In this document: positions 1 through 7,458 of the stretch, in pieces | Position numbering within the stretch: position 1 is the stretch's first letter | Layout: each line of letters starts with the position of its first letter | Source: Sva-07 sp031398325 | GTDB taxonomy: Bacteria; Actinomycetota; Acidimicrobiia; Acidimicrobiales; Ilumatobacteraceae | Reading direction: 5' to 3' | DNA length: 64,000 nucleotides | NCBI GenBank assembly: GCA_031398325.1 | Contig: JANNNB010000201.1 | Location: 7,133-71,132, forward strand | The notes under the pieces: generated by a model | Told to the model about the DNA's origin: nothing | Seen by the model: only the letters and a program-made list of their open reading frames with translations | Database searches by the model: none | Position numbers and translations under genes: made by a program

Positions 1-909
1 GCATTTCGGGACGTCACGCACGTTCAGCCACACACCGTCGTTGAGGTCCGTCGTTCGCAGGGATCTCGGATTCTCGAGCAGCATCGGCAACGGATCGTCG
101 ATCGCGATCGCACGCGAGGTGATCGTGCCGACGAGGTCGAGATTGAGCAGCGTGTGCCAGAGCGCCGCATGGGCGTCGGGAGTGACGGCGGCCATCTCGT
201 TCACGACGACGGTGTGAGACGGGTGCCCGTCGTTCCATTCCATCTTCGTCCGGTACGCGGCGTAGCCGTCACGATGCGCGAGGTAGGCCACGGCCGAGTA
301 GCCGTTGCGTTCGGTTGCACCGCTCGCCACGAAGTACTCGTGGTCGGTACGGGACCTCCCCGTTTCGCCTGTTCGTACCGATCGGAACCTGGTCCAGATC
401 CGATCCAACGCCGGCACGATGTCGTCGCCCTCGAGGTAACGCACAGCACCCGGCTCCGGACGGAACTCGGACCGCATCGCTGTCGACCGGACGTCGATGG
501 AGGTCACCCGCACCTGAGTGGCCGTTCCGTATCCCACGTGGTGGTAGATGCCGCCTTCGGATCCGTAGAGCGAGGCCAACGGCTCGTCGCGGGCATCGAT
601 GTCGTCGTGCACGGCGCCGATCAGCCGGCGCATCACGCCCTGGCGCCGATGGGTCGCAGCGACCCCCACCCACGTCACCCCACCCATGCGAACGATCCGA
701 CGGCCCGGAAGCGTCGTATCGAGCTCGTACGAACCCGCCACGCCGACGATCTGCTTGCCGTCGTATGCAACGCGGAACCGGTCCATGTCGTGCATGGGCC
801 GCAGGCGCTCGACCTCTTCGGCCGAGTGCGTCACCCCGAAGGTCCTGCCGTCGAAGTCGGTGATCGATGCCCAATCGTCGCCCGACGGTGTTCTCAGCTC
901 GATCCCCAT
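1..909 (-). CDS. Eis-like GNAT N-acetyltransferase (3' end outside window)
   Basis: Acetyl-CoA-dependent N-acetyltransferase of the Eis type. The acetyl-CoA pyrophosphate-binding stretch VGVAATHRRQGVMRRLI lies at residues about 81-97, followed by the family's GSEGGIYHHVGYG segment. 303 codons are open to the window edge; Eis proteins run to about 400 residues, so the C-terminal sterol-carrier-like domain is probably missing here. I chose the ATG at 909 because a CAGACT box sits 6 nt before it, fitting a leaderless start; an in-frame ATG at 957 is the alternative. It is divergent from arsR. The substrate cannot be told (Eis enzymes acetylate amines, including aminoglycosides). Confidence 0.85.
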   Translation of the reverse strand, partial: MGIELRTPSGDDWASITDFDGRTFGVTHSAEEVERLRPMHDMDRFRVAYDGKQIVGVAGSYELDTTLPGRRIVRMGGVTWVGVAATHRRQGVMRRLIGAVHDDIDARDEPLASLYGSEGGIYHHVGYGTATQVRVTSIDVRSTAMRSEFRPEPGAVRYLEGDDIVPALDRIWTRFRSVRTGETGRSRTDHEYFVASGATERNGYSAVAYLAHRDGYAAYRTKMEWNDGHPSHTVVVNEMAAVTPDAHAALWHTLLNLDLVGTITSRAIAIDDPLPMLLENPRSLRTTDLNDGVWLNVRDVPKC

Positions 910-970
910 CGGGCGAGTCTGACACCCGACGGCGCTGTTCCTTCCACGAGTTGCCATCCGAAGAAATCGC

Positions 971-1000
971 TTGATACATATACCGATATAGGTATATCTT
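971..1000 (+). promoter_or_regulatory. arsR promoter with overlapping operator-like palindrome
   Basis: An exact inverted repeat, ATATACC-gatata-GGTATAT (978-997), lies in the 97-bp gap between two divergent genes. It overlaps a plausible -10 box TATCTT (995-1000), which is 6 nt before the arsR ATG. A TTGATA at 971-976 could serve as -35. The AT-rich island stands out in GC-rich surroundings. Autoregulation by the ArsR protein is the natural inference. Confidence 0.6.
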
Positions 1001-1006
1001 TCGCGG

Positions 1007-1381
1007 ATGGCACGAACACCTACAACGGCGGACGTGTTCAACGCCGTCGGCGACACCAATCGTCGCCACATCATCGAGGTGCTCGCCGAGGGCGAGGTGA
1101 CCGTCAACGAAGTCGTCGACCGACTCGGCCTCGGTCAGCCCCAGGTGTCCAAACACCTCAAGGTGCTCCGCGATGTCGGGCTCGTGCGGTGCCGGAGTCA
1201 GGGACGTGCCCGCCACTACCGCTTGAACGCACCAGCGTTCGAGCCGCTCGAGTCGTGGGTGTCCGTCCTGACACGGACGGTGAACGACCACTACGACCGC
1301 CTCGACGACTACCTCGCCTCGCTCCGATCCGAACCGCGACCCGACGAAACGACGAACCACTCGAAGGAGAATCCGACATGA
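1007..1381 (+). CDS. ArsR-family winged-helix transcriptional regulator
   Basis: 124-residue ArsR/SmtB-type repressor. The winged helix covers about residues 10-85, with recognition-helix region LGLGQPQVSKHLKVLRDVGL and wing GLVRCRSQGRARHYRL. No metal-binding CxC motif is seen in the recognition helix, so it belongs to the group that controls AHSA1/SRPBCC partner genes and not to the metal sensors. Its stop overlaps the next start (ATGA, 1378-1381), giving translational coupling. The start codon directly follows a -10-like box, so the mRNA is probably leaderless. The signal it senses is unknown. Confidence 0.9.
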   Translation: MARTPTTADVFNAVGDTNRRHIIEVLAEGEVTVNEVVDRLGLGQPQVSKHLKVLRDVGLVRCRSQGRARHYRLNAPAFEPLESWVSVLTRTVNDHYDRLDDYLASLRSEPRPDETTNHSKENPT

Positions 1382-2403
1382 CCACTCGACATGGCTCCGC
1401 CGTCGTCACCCTGCCCTCCGACACGGAGATCCTGATCACCCGGTCGTTCGAGTCGCCGCAGGAGCTGGTCTGGGACGCACTCACCACGCCACGTCACCTG
1501 CTGCGTTGGTGGGGGCCCGACTGGTGCCCCCTCGTGGCGTGCGAAGTGGATCTACGCCCCGGCGGCGCCTGGCGTTACGTCTCTCGCGACATGGACGGCA
1601 ACGAACTCACCTGGTACGGCACGTACCAGGAGATCGCCGTGGGCGAGCGAATCGTGTCGACCGAGACGTTCGGTGGCTTCCCCGAAGCCGAGTCGGTCAA
1701 CACCATGACCCTGACGGAACACGACGGCGTCACCACGCTGCGCACGCTCGTTCGCCACTCCAGCCAGGAATACCGCGACGGACACGTGCAGTCGGGCATG
1801 GAGGGCGGCATGCAGGTGACGTTCAACCGTCTGGACGACATGCTCGAGATCGCCGACACCACGTCGGAACGGTTCCGCCGCATCGCGGGAAGGTTCGGCG
1901 ATCGGGTGGCGGAGATGCCGGCCGAGCGCTGGGACGCGCCGGCACCGTGCGACGGTTGGAGCGCGCTCGACGTCGTTCGCCACCTGACCGAGTGGGTGCC
2001 GTCGGTGATCGGTCGCGCGGGTGTCGAGTTTCGCGACGAGCCGAGCGCCGAGGTCGATCCCCTCGGAGCGTGGACGTGCGTCGCCGACACCCTGCAGGGT
2101 GCGCTCGACGACCCCGAGGTGGCCGACCGGCAGTTCGATGTCGGCCCTCCCGGCATGATGAGCGTCGAGCAGGCGATCGGCATGCTGGTGGTCGGTGATG
2201 TGCTCGTCCACACGTGGGATCTCGCCCGCGCCGGCGGCCTCGACGAGCGGATCGACGCGATCGTCGCGGCCGAGATGCTGGCGGCGATGGGGCCGATCGA
2301 CGAGATGCTCCGTTCGAGTGGCCACTACGGCCCACGGGTCGAGGTGCCCGACGATGCCGACGTTCAGACGAAGCTGATCGCCTTCACCGGCCGCCGGCCC
2401 TGA
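1378..2403 (+). CDS. AHSA1/SRPBCC domain fused to DinB/mycothiol maleylpyruvate-isomerase-like (TIGR03086) domain
   Basis: 341 residues, two domains. Residues about 15-158 are an AHSA1-type SRPBCC fold (RSFESPQELVWDALTTP, LLRWWGPDW), a hydrophobic-ligand cavity domain. Residues about 163-341 resemble the TIGR03086 branch of the DinB/mycothiol-dependent isomerase superfamily, with candidate metal-ligand histidines in CDGWSALDVVRHL (His202) and GDVLVHTWDL (His278). ArsR-AHSA1 pairs are common, but the fused DinB-like domain suggests a ligand-binding or thiol-dependent enzyme role under ArsR control. The open frame extends far 5' of 1378, but the upstream part is antisense or out of frame to the neighbours. 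No substrate can be assigned. Confidence 0.85.
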   Translation: MTTRHGSAVVTLPSDTEILITRSFESPQELVWDALTTPRHLLRWWGPDWCPLVACEVDLRPGGAWRYVSRDMDGNELTWYGTYQEIAVGERIVSTETFGGFPEAESVNTMTLTEHDGVTTLRTLVRHSSQEYRDGHVQSGMEGGMQVTFNRLDDMLEIADTTSERFRRIAGRFGDRVAEMPAERWDAPAPCDGWSALDVVRHLTEWVPSVIGRAGVEFRDEPSAEVDPLGAWTCVADTLQGALDDPEVADRQFDVGPPGMMSVEQAIGMLVVGDVLVHTWDLARAGGLDERIDAIVAAEMLAAMGPIDEMLRSSGHYGPRVEVPDDADVQTKLIAFTGRRP

Positions 2404-2428
2404 CCGCGCCAAGGCGTGCCAACAGGAA

Positions 2429-3997
2429 TCAGGCAGGCACCCAGGTCGCGTGGAAGCCGTACGGCACCCGTTGCGGTAGTTCGACGCTGGCGATCGGCCC
2501 GTTGCCGACCGCGGTGGCATCCACCACGACCAGTTCGCTGATGTTCGTGGCCTCGTCGTGGACGAACGACAGCAGATACCCCTCGTCCTCTCCGCCGTCC
2601 ATCGGGACGAACAACCACTCCCCGCTGTGCACGGTGGGTCCGGTCTCCCAGATCTCCATCGAACCGTTCACCATGTCGCGCTTGACGAGCCCACCGAATT
2701 CCGCCGTCAACGGGTTCTCCCGGGTCTCGGCGAGATACGCGTACCGATAGTCCCGACCGACGCGGCGCGGATCACGCGAGGGCAGGTCGCCCGTCCGATC
2801 CATCTCCAACACGTCGTCCGACACCGCCCCGGTGTCGGTGTCGAGCGTCCACCGTCGCAACGACGCGTCGTTGCCGAGGACCTCCCCCTCGACGAACACG
2901 TCGGCGAGTCGACAGACGTCGATGATCACCTCGGACCCCCGACGGAATGCGTTGATGCCGTGGAACACGTAGCAGGGGTCGATGTCGAACCATTGCATCG
3001 CTGCGCCGCCACCCTCGAGCGGCATCACTCCGATGCGTGCGCCGGCATCCGGGCGCCACTGGTACGGGAACGCCCCCGCGGTCGGGTCGGCGATGTATTG
3101 AATGGCGAGTTCAAGGTCGAACACGACCGGAAGGTCCCAGAAGACGGCGTCGGACTCGGTGATGGCGAAATCGTGCATCATCACGCTGCGCGGCAGTTCG
3201 AGTGCTTCGGTGTGCGACATCGAGCCGTCGGGCTCGATCACGTGGTACGTGAGATACGGCGCCACGAACCCGTACCCGAACGAATGCATGCGACCCGTGA
3301 CGGGGTCGATCTTCGGATGGGCCGTGAACGACGTCGCCAACCGTCCCCCGAAGTCGTACGGTCCGATCGTTGACACATCGGTGGGGTCCAGCTCATATGG
3401 CAGGCCGACCTCGCCGCTGGTGAGCAGCTTGCCGCCGTGCCAGATCGCCGACACGTTCGACTGGTTGGACGCTCCGCCCGGCGGTCCCTCGCCGAAGCCT
3501 GCACGCTCGCGGTACAGCGGAGTGTCGACGAAACGATTGTGATACATCGTGGCTCTGCCACCTTCGAGGCGGACGCCGTGCACCATGCCGTCACCGAAGA
3601 ACCAGTGCGGAGAATCGCCGCTCGCCGGGTTCGATCCGTTGCGCACGTACAGCCCGTTGAGCTCTGGTGGGAGCGAACCCCGCACCGGCAACGAGGACGC
3701 TGACGCCTCGGTGCCGATCGGCGCATAGTTGCCCTGCAACCACCACGGCCGTGACGGATCCACCGGCACCGTCGTCGCTGGCACCGTCGTTGCCTGCACG
3801 GTCGTGGCCGGCAGCGTCGAAGGTGGCACCGCCGGCGGTGGCACCGTCGGCGGGGACGTGGAAGCACCGGTCGGGCGGTCGCCGACGGCGGTGTCGTTAC
3901 CCGCATCGCCGCCGCAGGCATTCAGCGCCGAGATGATCGACGCGCCCCCGCCCGCCACGAGCGCCATCCGGATCAGCTCCCGCCTGCTCGTACCCAC
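2429..3997 (-). CDS. Exported carotenoid oxygenase (RPE65 / carotenoid cleavage family), Tat-lipoprotein type
   Basis: About 522-residue non-haem iron dioxygenase of the carotenoid-cleavage / lignostilbene dioxygenase family. The four iron-ligand histidines are visible in TAHPKIDP, MHDFAIT, FHGINAF and the C-terminal GFHATW. The N terminus reads TSRRELIRMALVAGGG...LNAC: a twin-arginine motif followed by a lipobox with Cys28, so the protein is probably folded, exported and lipid-anchored. A Thr/Pro/Val-rich linker follows. I prefer GTG at 3997, which puts the twin arginines at residues 5-6; the frame stays open to 4075. It lies 16 nt after the upstream gene, probably co-transcribed. Substrate may be a carotenoid, apocarotenoid or stilbene. 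Confidence 0.85.
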   Translation of the reverse strand: MGTSRRELIRMALVAGGGASIISALNACGGDAGNDTAVGDRPTGASTSPPTVPPPAVPPSTLPATTVQATTVPATTVPVDPSRPWWLQGNYAPIGTEASASSLPVRGSLPPELNGLYVRNGSNPASGDSPHWFFGDGMVHGVRLEGGRATMYHNRFVDTPLYRERAGFGEGPPGGASNQSNVSAIWHGGKLLTSGEVGLPYELDPTDVSTIGPYDFGGRLATSFTAHPKIDPVTGRMHSFGYGFVAPYLTYHVIEPDGSMSHTEALELPRSVMMHDFAITESDAVFWDLPVVFDLELAIQYIADPTAGAFPYQWRPDAGARIGVMPLEGGGAAMQWFDIDPCYVFHGINAFRRGSEVIIDVCRLADVFVEGEVLGNDASLRRWTLDTDTGAVSDDVLEMDRTGDLPSRDPRRVGRDYRYAYLAETRENPLTAEFGGLVKRDMVNGSMEIWETGPTVHSGEWLFVPMDGGEDEGYLLSFVHDEATNISELVVVDATAVGNGPIASVELPQRVPYGFHATWVPA

Positions 3998-4013
3998 CGG
4001 CGCATCATGACAC

Positions 4014-5504
4014 TCAGTCTCCGGATGCGATGAGCTGGTCGACCGGCGCCAGCTCGTCGCGCAGTACCCGCGCACCGTTCACGAAGGCGGCCGCGTCGGG
4101 GACCAGCTCACCGCCCAGACCACTTCGCGCCACCAGACCGGCCAGCTCGACCGTGTCGATCGGTGAATCGGAGGCGAGCACGACCGAGTTCCCCGAACCC
4201 CCACCGACGGCACCCGGGCCCAGGATCACCGCGACGTGCTCGAAGATCTCGCCGAACGTCGCCACCTCCGCGCGAAGGAAGTTGCGGGCCGGTGCATCGA
4301 TGATGTTCACCGCATAGAGGCCGCCCGGCCGCAGGACCCGATGGACATCCGCGACGAACTCCTCGGTGGCCAACTGCCACGGAACCGCCCGACTCCCGAA
4401 CGCATCGCCCACCACGACGTCGGCGCTGTCGGCGGCGAGTGCCGCCATGCTCAGCCGGCCGTCGCCGTTCTCGACCCGGACGTCGGGCCCCGGGACGAAG
4501 CCGAGCTCGTCCTGCACGACATCGAGCAGATCGGGGTCGATCTCGAGAACGAGCTGCTCCGACCCGGGACGCGTTTCACGCACATAGCGCGGGATCGTCA
4601 GCGCGCCGGCTCCGACGTGCACGATGTCGATCGGTCCGGGTGCTGTCATCGTCTCGATGCCATCGACGAGGCGCTGGACGTACCAGAAGCGCAGCTCGGT
4701 GGGATCGTCGAGGTCGACGTAGCTGTGGCGCAGGTCGTCGAGCACCAGCGTGCGCCCGGACGCATACTCGGGATCGGCGACGACCGCCACGCAGTAGTAG
4801 GCGGTCTGCGTTTCACACGGCGTGTCGATCGCCACGACGCCGAGCAGCGACATCGCCGCCAAGCCCGAGGCGCCCAGCACCTCGGCCGGGCCGCGGCGGC
4901 GGCCGAAGAGCCAGAGCCCGATGCCGGCAGCGACGAGGAGCAGGCCGACTGTCACCACGAGGGTCGTGACGGCTGCCCATGCGACGAGCACGAACCCGGT
5001 GAGGAAGGTTCCGACGATCGCCCCGGCGGTGCCGTACGCCGACAAGCGACCCACCGTGGTGCCGGTCGTCGACAGATCACGCAGCTGGAGCTTCACGACC
5101 GCTGGCGGGATCGCGCTCAGCACGGTCGCCGATGGGAGGAAACCGAATGCCGTCAGAACCAGGATCTCCGGGCCGCCCCCGCCGCCCACCGAAGCTCCGA
5201 GCACACGCACGACCGGCAGTGTCGCGATCGCGAGCGCGCCACCGAGCACCAGCAGGACGGGGACGATGCGACGAGGGTCGTACCGGTCGGCGAGCCAACC
5301 GCCGACGAACGCTCCCACGGCGATCCCGGCGAGCACGGTGCCGATGATTCCGGTGTACGTCTCGAGCGAGACCCCGACGTACGGCGCGAGGATCCGACCG
5401 GCGAGAATCTCGAGCACCAGCACGGCCGCGGACGTGCCGGTGACGAGTGCGATGGCGAGCCACCCCGGCAACGGTTCGGCGTCGACAGGCTGCGTCGGAT
5501 CCAT
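4014..5504 (-). CDS. Polytopic membrane protein with C-terminal spermidine-synthase-like domain
   Basis: 496 residues. The N-terminal ~220 residues hold seven to eight hydrophobic segments (for example WLAIALVTGTSAAVLVLEIL). The C-terminal half is a spermidine-synthase-like Rossmann methyltransferase fold, with nucleotide loop VHVGAGALTIPRY and VVGDAFGSRAVPW. Such fused proteins are widespread, but few have proven aminopropyltransferase activity, so 'spermidine synthase' describes the fold only. Start at ATG 5504 keeps the first transmembrane segment near the N terminus; an upstream ATG at 5525 is possible. The downstream carotenoid oxygenase follows closely. Confidence 0.8.
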   Translation of the reverse strand: MDPTQPVDAEPLPGWLAIALVTGTSAAVLVLEILAGRILAPYVGVSLETYTGIIGTVLAGIAVGAFVGGWLADRYDPRRIVPVLLVLGGALAIATLPVVRVLGASVGGGGGPEILVLTAFGFLPSATVLSAIPPAVVKLQLRDLSTTGTTVGRLSAYGTAGAIVGTFLTGFVLVAWAAVTTLVVTVGLLLVAAGIGLWLFGRRRGPAEVLGASGLAAMSLLGVVAIDTPCETQTAYYCVAVVADPEYASGRTLVLDDLRHSYVDLDDPTELRFWYVQRLVDGIETMTAPGPIDIVHVGAGALTIPRYVRETRPGSEQLVLEIDPDLLDVVQDELGFVPGPDVRVENGDGRLSMAALAADSADVVVGDAFGSRAVPWQLATEEFVADVHRVLRPGGLYAVNIIDAPARNFLRAEVATFGEIFEHVAVILGPGAVGGGSGNSVVLASDSPIDTVELAGLVARSGLGGELVPDAAAFVNGARVLRDELAPVDQLIASGD

Positions 5505-5584
5505 GTAGTGAGGATCGCGCAACACAGGGCTCGGACACCGGCACGCAAGCGTCGGATCCTGCGCTGCGGGCTCCGGACGCGACG

Positions 5585-5608
5585 AAACCCCGGCGTGGAC
5601 CGGGGCTT
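5585..5608 (-). terminator. Hairpin terminator after tRNA-Gly
   Basis: On the minus strand AAGCCCCGG-tccacg-CCGGGGTTT can form a 9-bp stem (one G-U pair) with a 6-nt loop. It begins 2 nt after the encoded CCA end of tRNA-Gly. The T run is short, so termination strength is uncertain. Confidence 0.6.
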
Positions 5609-5610
5609 CG

Positions 5611-5686
5611 TGGAGCGGATGACGAGATTCGAACTCGCGACCTCAACCTTGGCAAGGTTGCGCACTACCAGCTGTGCTACATCCGC
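5611..5686 (-). tRNA. tRNA-Gly (anticodon GCC)
   Basis: 76-nt cloverleaf with acceptor stem GCGGATG/CATCCGC, anticodon stem CAACC/GGTTG and loop TTGCCAA, giving anticodon GCC. The T-arm is GAGTTCGAATCTC. Discriminator is U and the CCA tail is encoded. It decodes GGC and GGU, major glycine codons in this GC-rich genome. Confidence 0.95.
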
Positions 5687-5698
5687 AGCGGGACGCAC

Positions 5699-5704
5699 AA
5701 TCTA
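5699..5704 (-). promoter_or_regulatory. Candidate -10 box of tRNA-Gly
   Basis: TAGATT on the minus strand, 12 nt before the mature 5' end, followed by TTGTGCG and a GC-rich discriminator. The second tRNA gene has a similar arrangement (TACATTGTGC). No convincing -35 was found. Confidence 0.4.
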
Positions 5705-5748
5705 GCAGTCGACCTCACGGACCGGACACGCCAATTGGCGCCCCCGCA

Positions 5749-5973
5749 TCACCTCTGGTCGGGTGGGCGCAGATCGACGCGCAGCACGAAGATGCCGTCT
5801 TCGACCGTCGCAACCGCGTCACCGATGATCGCAAAGTCCCGGAAATCGAGCTGGGACTGCTCGATGAACGCTTGGCGCTCCTCGCCGGCGACCGGTGGTA
5901 ACGGGCGCTTCTTCACCGCCGCCGCTCGATCGCGGAACCGCTGAATCATCTCATCGACGTCGAACGCTGGCAC
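5749..5973 (-). CDS. Small conserved-looking protein of unknown function
   Basis: 74 residues, cytosolic by appearance. It opens with MPAFDVDEMIQRFRDRAAAV, an amphipathic helix, then a short beta-rich part (FAIIGDAVATVEDGIFVLRV). No family is recognised. It follows the membrane-anchored acidic protein by 9 nt on the same strand and may be the last gene of the metX-fpg run. Codon use matches its neighbours, and the frame is bounded by normal start and stop codons, so it is likely real. Confidence 0.55.
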   Translation of the reverse strand: MPAFDVDEMIQRFRDRAAAVKKRPLPPVAGEERQAFIEQSQLDFRDFAIIGDAVATVEDGIFVLRVDLRPPDQR

Positions 5974-5982
5974 GGCCCGACC

Positions 5983-6627
5983 CTACCGCCCGGACGGAGT
6001 CTGGTCCGTCGCGTCCTCCGGAGTCTGATCCGTCACGTCGTGGGGAGTCTGGTCCGCCGCGTCGTCAGGCGTTTGGTCCGTCGGGTCCGGCACCACAGGG
6101 TCTCGATCGCCGCTCGCCGCGTCCGCAGGTTCCGGCTCGGGTTCGGGTTCCGGCTCGGGTTCGGGTTCCGGTTCCGGTTCGGTCGATGCGGGCTCGACGG
6201 GATCGGGCTCGAGGGCCGCGGGCGCAACGGGATCCGACTCCACTGCGTCGGGCTCGGGGCCCGTTGGTTCGTTCTCGACAGCTGCGCCAACGGGCGGCGG
6301 CAGTTCGGTGACGACGGCGTTCGTATGCGGATCCGGCCTGGTCGGCGGCACAGCCCCGGCCGGGCGAACCTCGTCGAGCAACGCCTGGCGTTGCGCCTCG
6401 TCACGCTTGCGCCACTTCGAGTCACCCATGCGTTCGAGCGGTCCGAGGAGTTCCAGATCGGCCTTCGTCCGGCGGATCATCCAGATCGCCAGTATCACGA
6501 GCAGCAGACCGATGACCGCCAGCGCGATCACGATCGCGTACACCAGGCGCGTCGCATCCGGGTCGCCAGCGGCGAGTTGCTCCACGCGGCGTGCGAGCAC
6601 CCCGACGGTTGCGAATCGATCACTCAC
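5983..6627 (-). CDS. Single-pass membrane protein with acidic repeat-rich C-terminal tail
   Basis: About 214 residues from GTG 6627. A transmembrane helix (VYAIVIALAVIGLLLVILAI) is followed by WMIRRTKADLELLGPLERMGD, then a disordered, strongly acidic tail. The tail has a Pro-Glu dipeptide run and ends in four 8-residue units of the type TDQTPEDA. I chose GTG 6627 over ATG 6708 because the longer form would overlap the end of fpg by 50 nt and because TGGCACAAT lies 9 nt before 6627. No enzymatic domain is seen; the tail could be a spacer or protein-binding surface. Confidence 0.65.
   Translation of the reverse strand: MSDRFATVGVLARRVEQLAAGDPDATRLVYAIVIALAVIGLLLVILAIWMIRRTKADLELLGPLERMGDSKWRKRDEAQRQALLDEVRPAGAVPPTRPDPHTNAVVTELPPPVGAAVENEPTGPEPDAVESDPVAPAALEPDPVEPASTEPEPEPEPEPEPEPEPEPADAASGDRDPVVPDPTDQTPDDAADQTPHDVTDQTPEDATDQTPSGR
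5986..6081. repeat. 24-nt in-frame tandem repeat, four copies
   Basis: Four consecutive 24-nt units (5986-6009, 6010-6033, 6034-6057, 6058-6081) encode TDQTPSGR, TDQTPEDA, ADQTPHDV and TDQTPDDA. They form the C-terminus of the membrane protein. Next to them, around 6126-6182, a 6-nt repeat encodes a Glu-Pro run. Confidence 0.9.
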
Positions 6628-6658
6628 AGCGGTGCGATTGTGCCAGGTCGAACGAGGT

Positions 6659-7435
6659 TCAACACTGATGCCGTGCGCACCAGACCGTTGTCCGTCCACC
6701 GACGACACCGCGAACGAGCCGGCCTCCGTCGCGCGGACACGGCCCGAGTGCTCGTCGCGTCGCAGGGTCGATCATGCCGGTCGTGCTTCCACCCCGGCGC
6801 AGCATGATCGGCAAGCGCCTCCTGATCGCAGTGGCGAGTGCCTTCGTGTCGGCAATGGTCAGGCTGTCGGCGGGCCGGTGCGGATCGATGCGCGCCCACC
6901 ACAGCACCTCGTCGACGCAGAGGTTGCCGAGTCCGGCCACGACCGTCTGGTCGAGCAGCACCGTCTTCACCGCCGACCGTCGGCGAGCGAACCTGGGCGC
7001 CAGATCACGCGCCGTCACCTCGAAGATGTCGATTCCGAGCTGACCGAGATCCGGATCGAGACTGACGTGGCCGAAGCGTCGGGGGTCGTTCATCCGGATC
7101 GCCGGAATGCTGCGCGCCCGGCGATCGGTCCAGATCAGGAGGCGGTCCCACGCCGCGTCGTCGCGGCCCGACGCGTACTCGAGACGCTCGATCGATGATC
7201 GTCCGTCGACGACGATCCGGCCGGTCATTCCGAAGTGCAACCCGATCGAGGGTCCGTTCGTGTCGATCACCACCACTTTGCCTGTCCGACGAACACCCAG
7301 GATCCGGCACGACACCACCATCCGGACGAAGTCGGGTGGAGCGATCCGGTCGTCGACCCGGCACTCACTGATTCGTCGACCGATCGTGACGCTGATCGCA
7401 CGACGCCAGATCTCCGCCTCGAGACCTTCCGGCAC
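6659..7435 (-). CDS. Formamidopyrimidine-DNA glycosylase / endonuclease VIII-like
   Basis: 258-residue base-excision repair glycosylase/AP lyase. The mature N terminus Pro-Glu (MPEGLEAE) supplies the catalytic proline and glutamate. Also visible are RTGKVV (conserved lysine), LHFGMTG, DPRRFG and the helix-two-turn-helix signature VVAGLGNLCVDEVLW. The C-terminal zinc finger is atypical: CPRD at the first knuckle and WCARHQC at the second, so one canonical Cys is replaced by Asp and the fourth ligand could be His. GTG start at 7435, 23 nt after metX; same operon likely. Fpg or Nei specificity cannot be decided. Confidence 0.88.
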   Translation of the reverse strand: MPEGLEAEIWRRAISVTIGRRISECRVDDRIAPPDFVRMVVSCRILGVRRTGKVVVIDTNGPSIGLHFGMTGRIVVDGRSSIERLEYASGRDDAAWDRLLIWTDRRARSIPAIRMNDPRRFGHVSLDPDLGQLGIDIFEVTARDLAPRFARRRSAVKTVLLDQTVVAGLGNLCVDEVLWWARIDPHRPADSLTIADTKALATAIRRRLPIMLRRGGSTTGMIDPATRRALGPCPRDGGRLVRGVVGGRTTVWCARHQC

Positions 7436-7458
7436 CGCCGTCGACGCCCCGGCTCGTC

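Noticed and set aside
154..1377. Long plus-strand frame leading into the AHSA1/DinB gene
   Set aside because: It is antisense to a clear GNAT gene and out of frame with arsR; high GC keeps the frame open. The real gene starts at the ATGA overlap at 1378.
4236..5705. 489-codon plus-strand frame opposite the spermidine-synthase-like gene and tRNA-Gly
   Set aside because: It runs through a tRNA and a transmembrane gene on the other strand and shows no protein family.
5729..5740. 12-bp palindrome CGCCAATTGGCG between tRNA-Gly and the 74-residue gene
   Set aside because: Perfect dyad but no spacer, too short for a terminator and not repeated elsewhere that I could see.
5986..6182. CRISPR-like direct repeats
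   Set aside because: The 24-nt and 6-nt repeats are contiguous, in frame and coding; there are no spacers.
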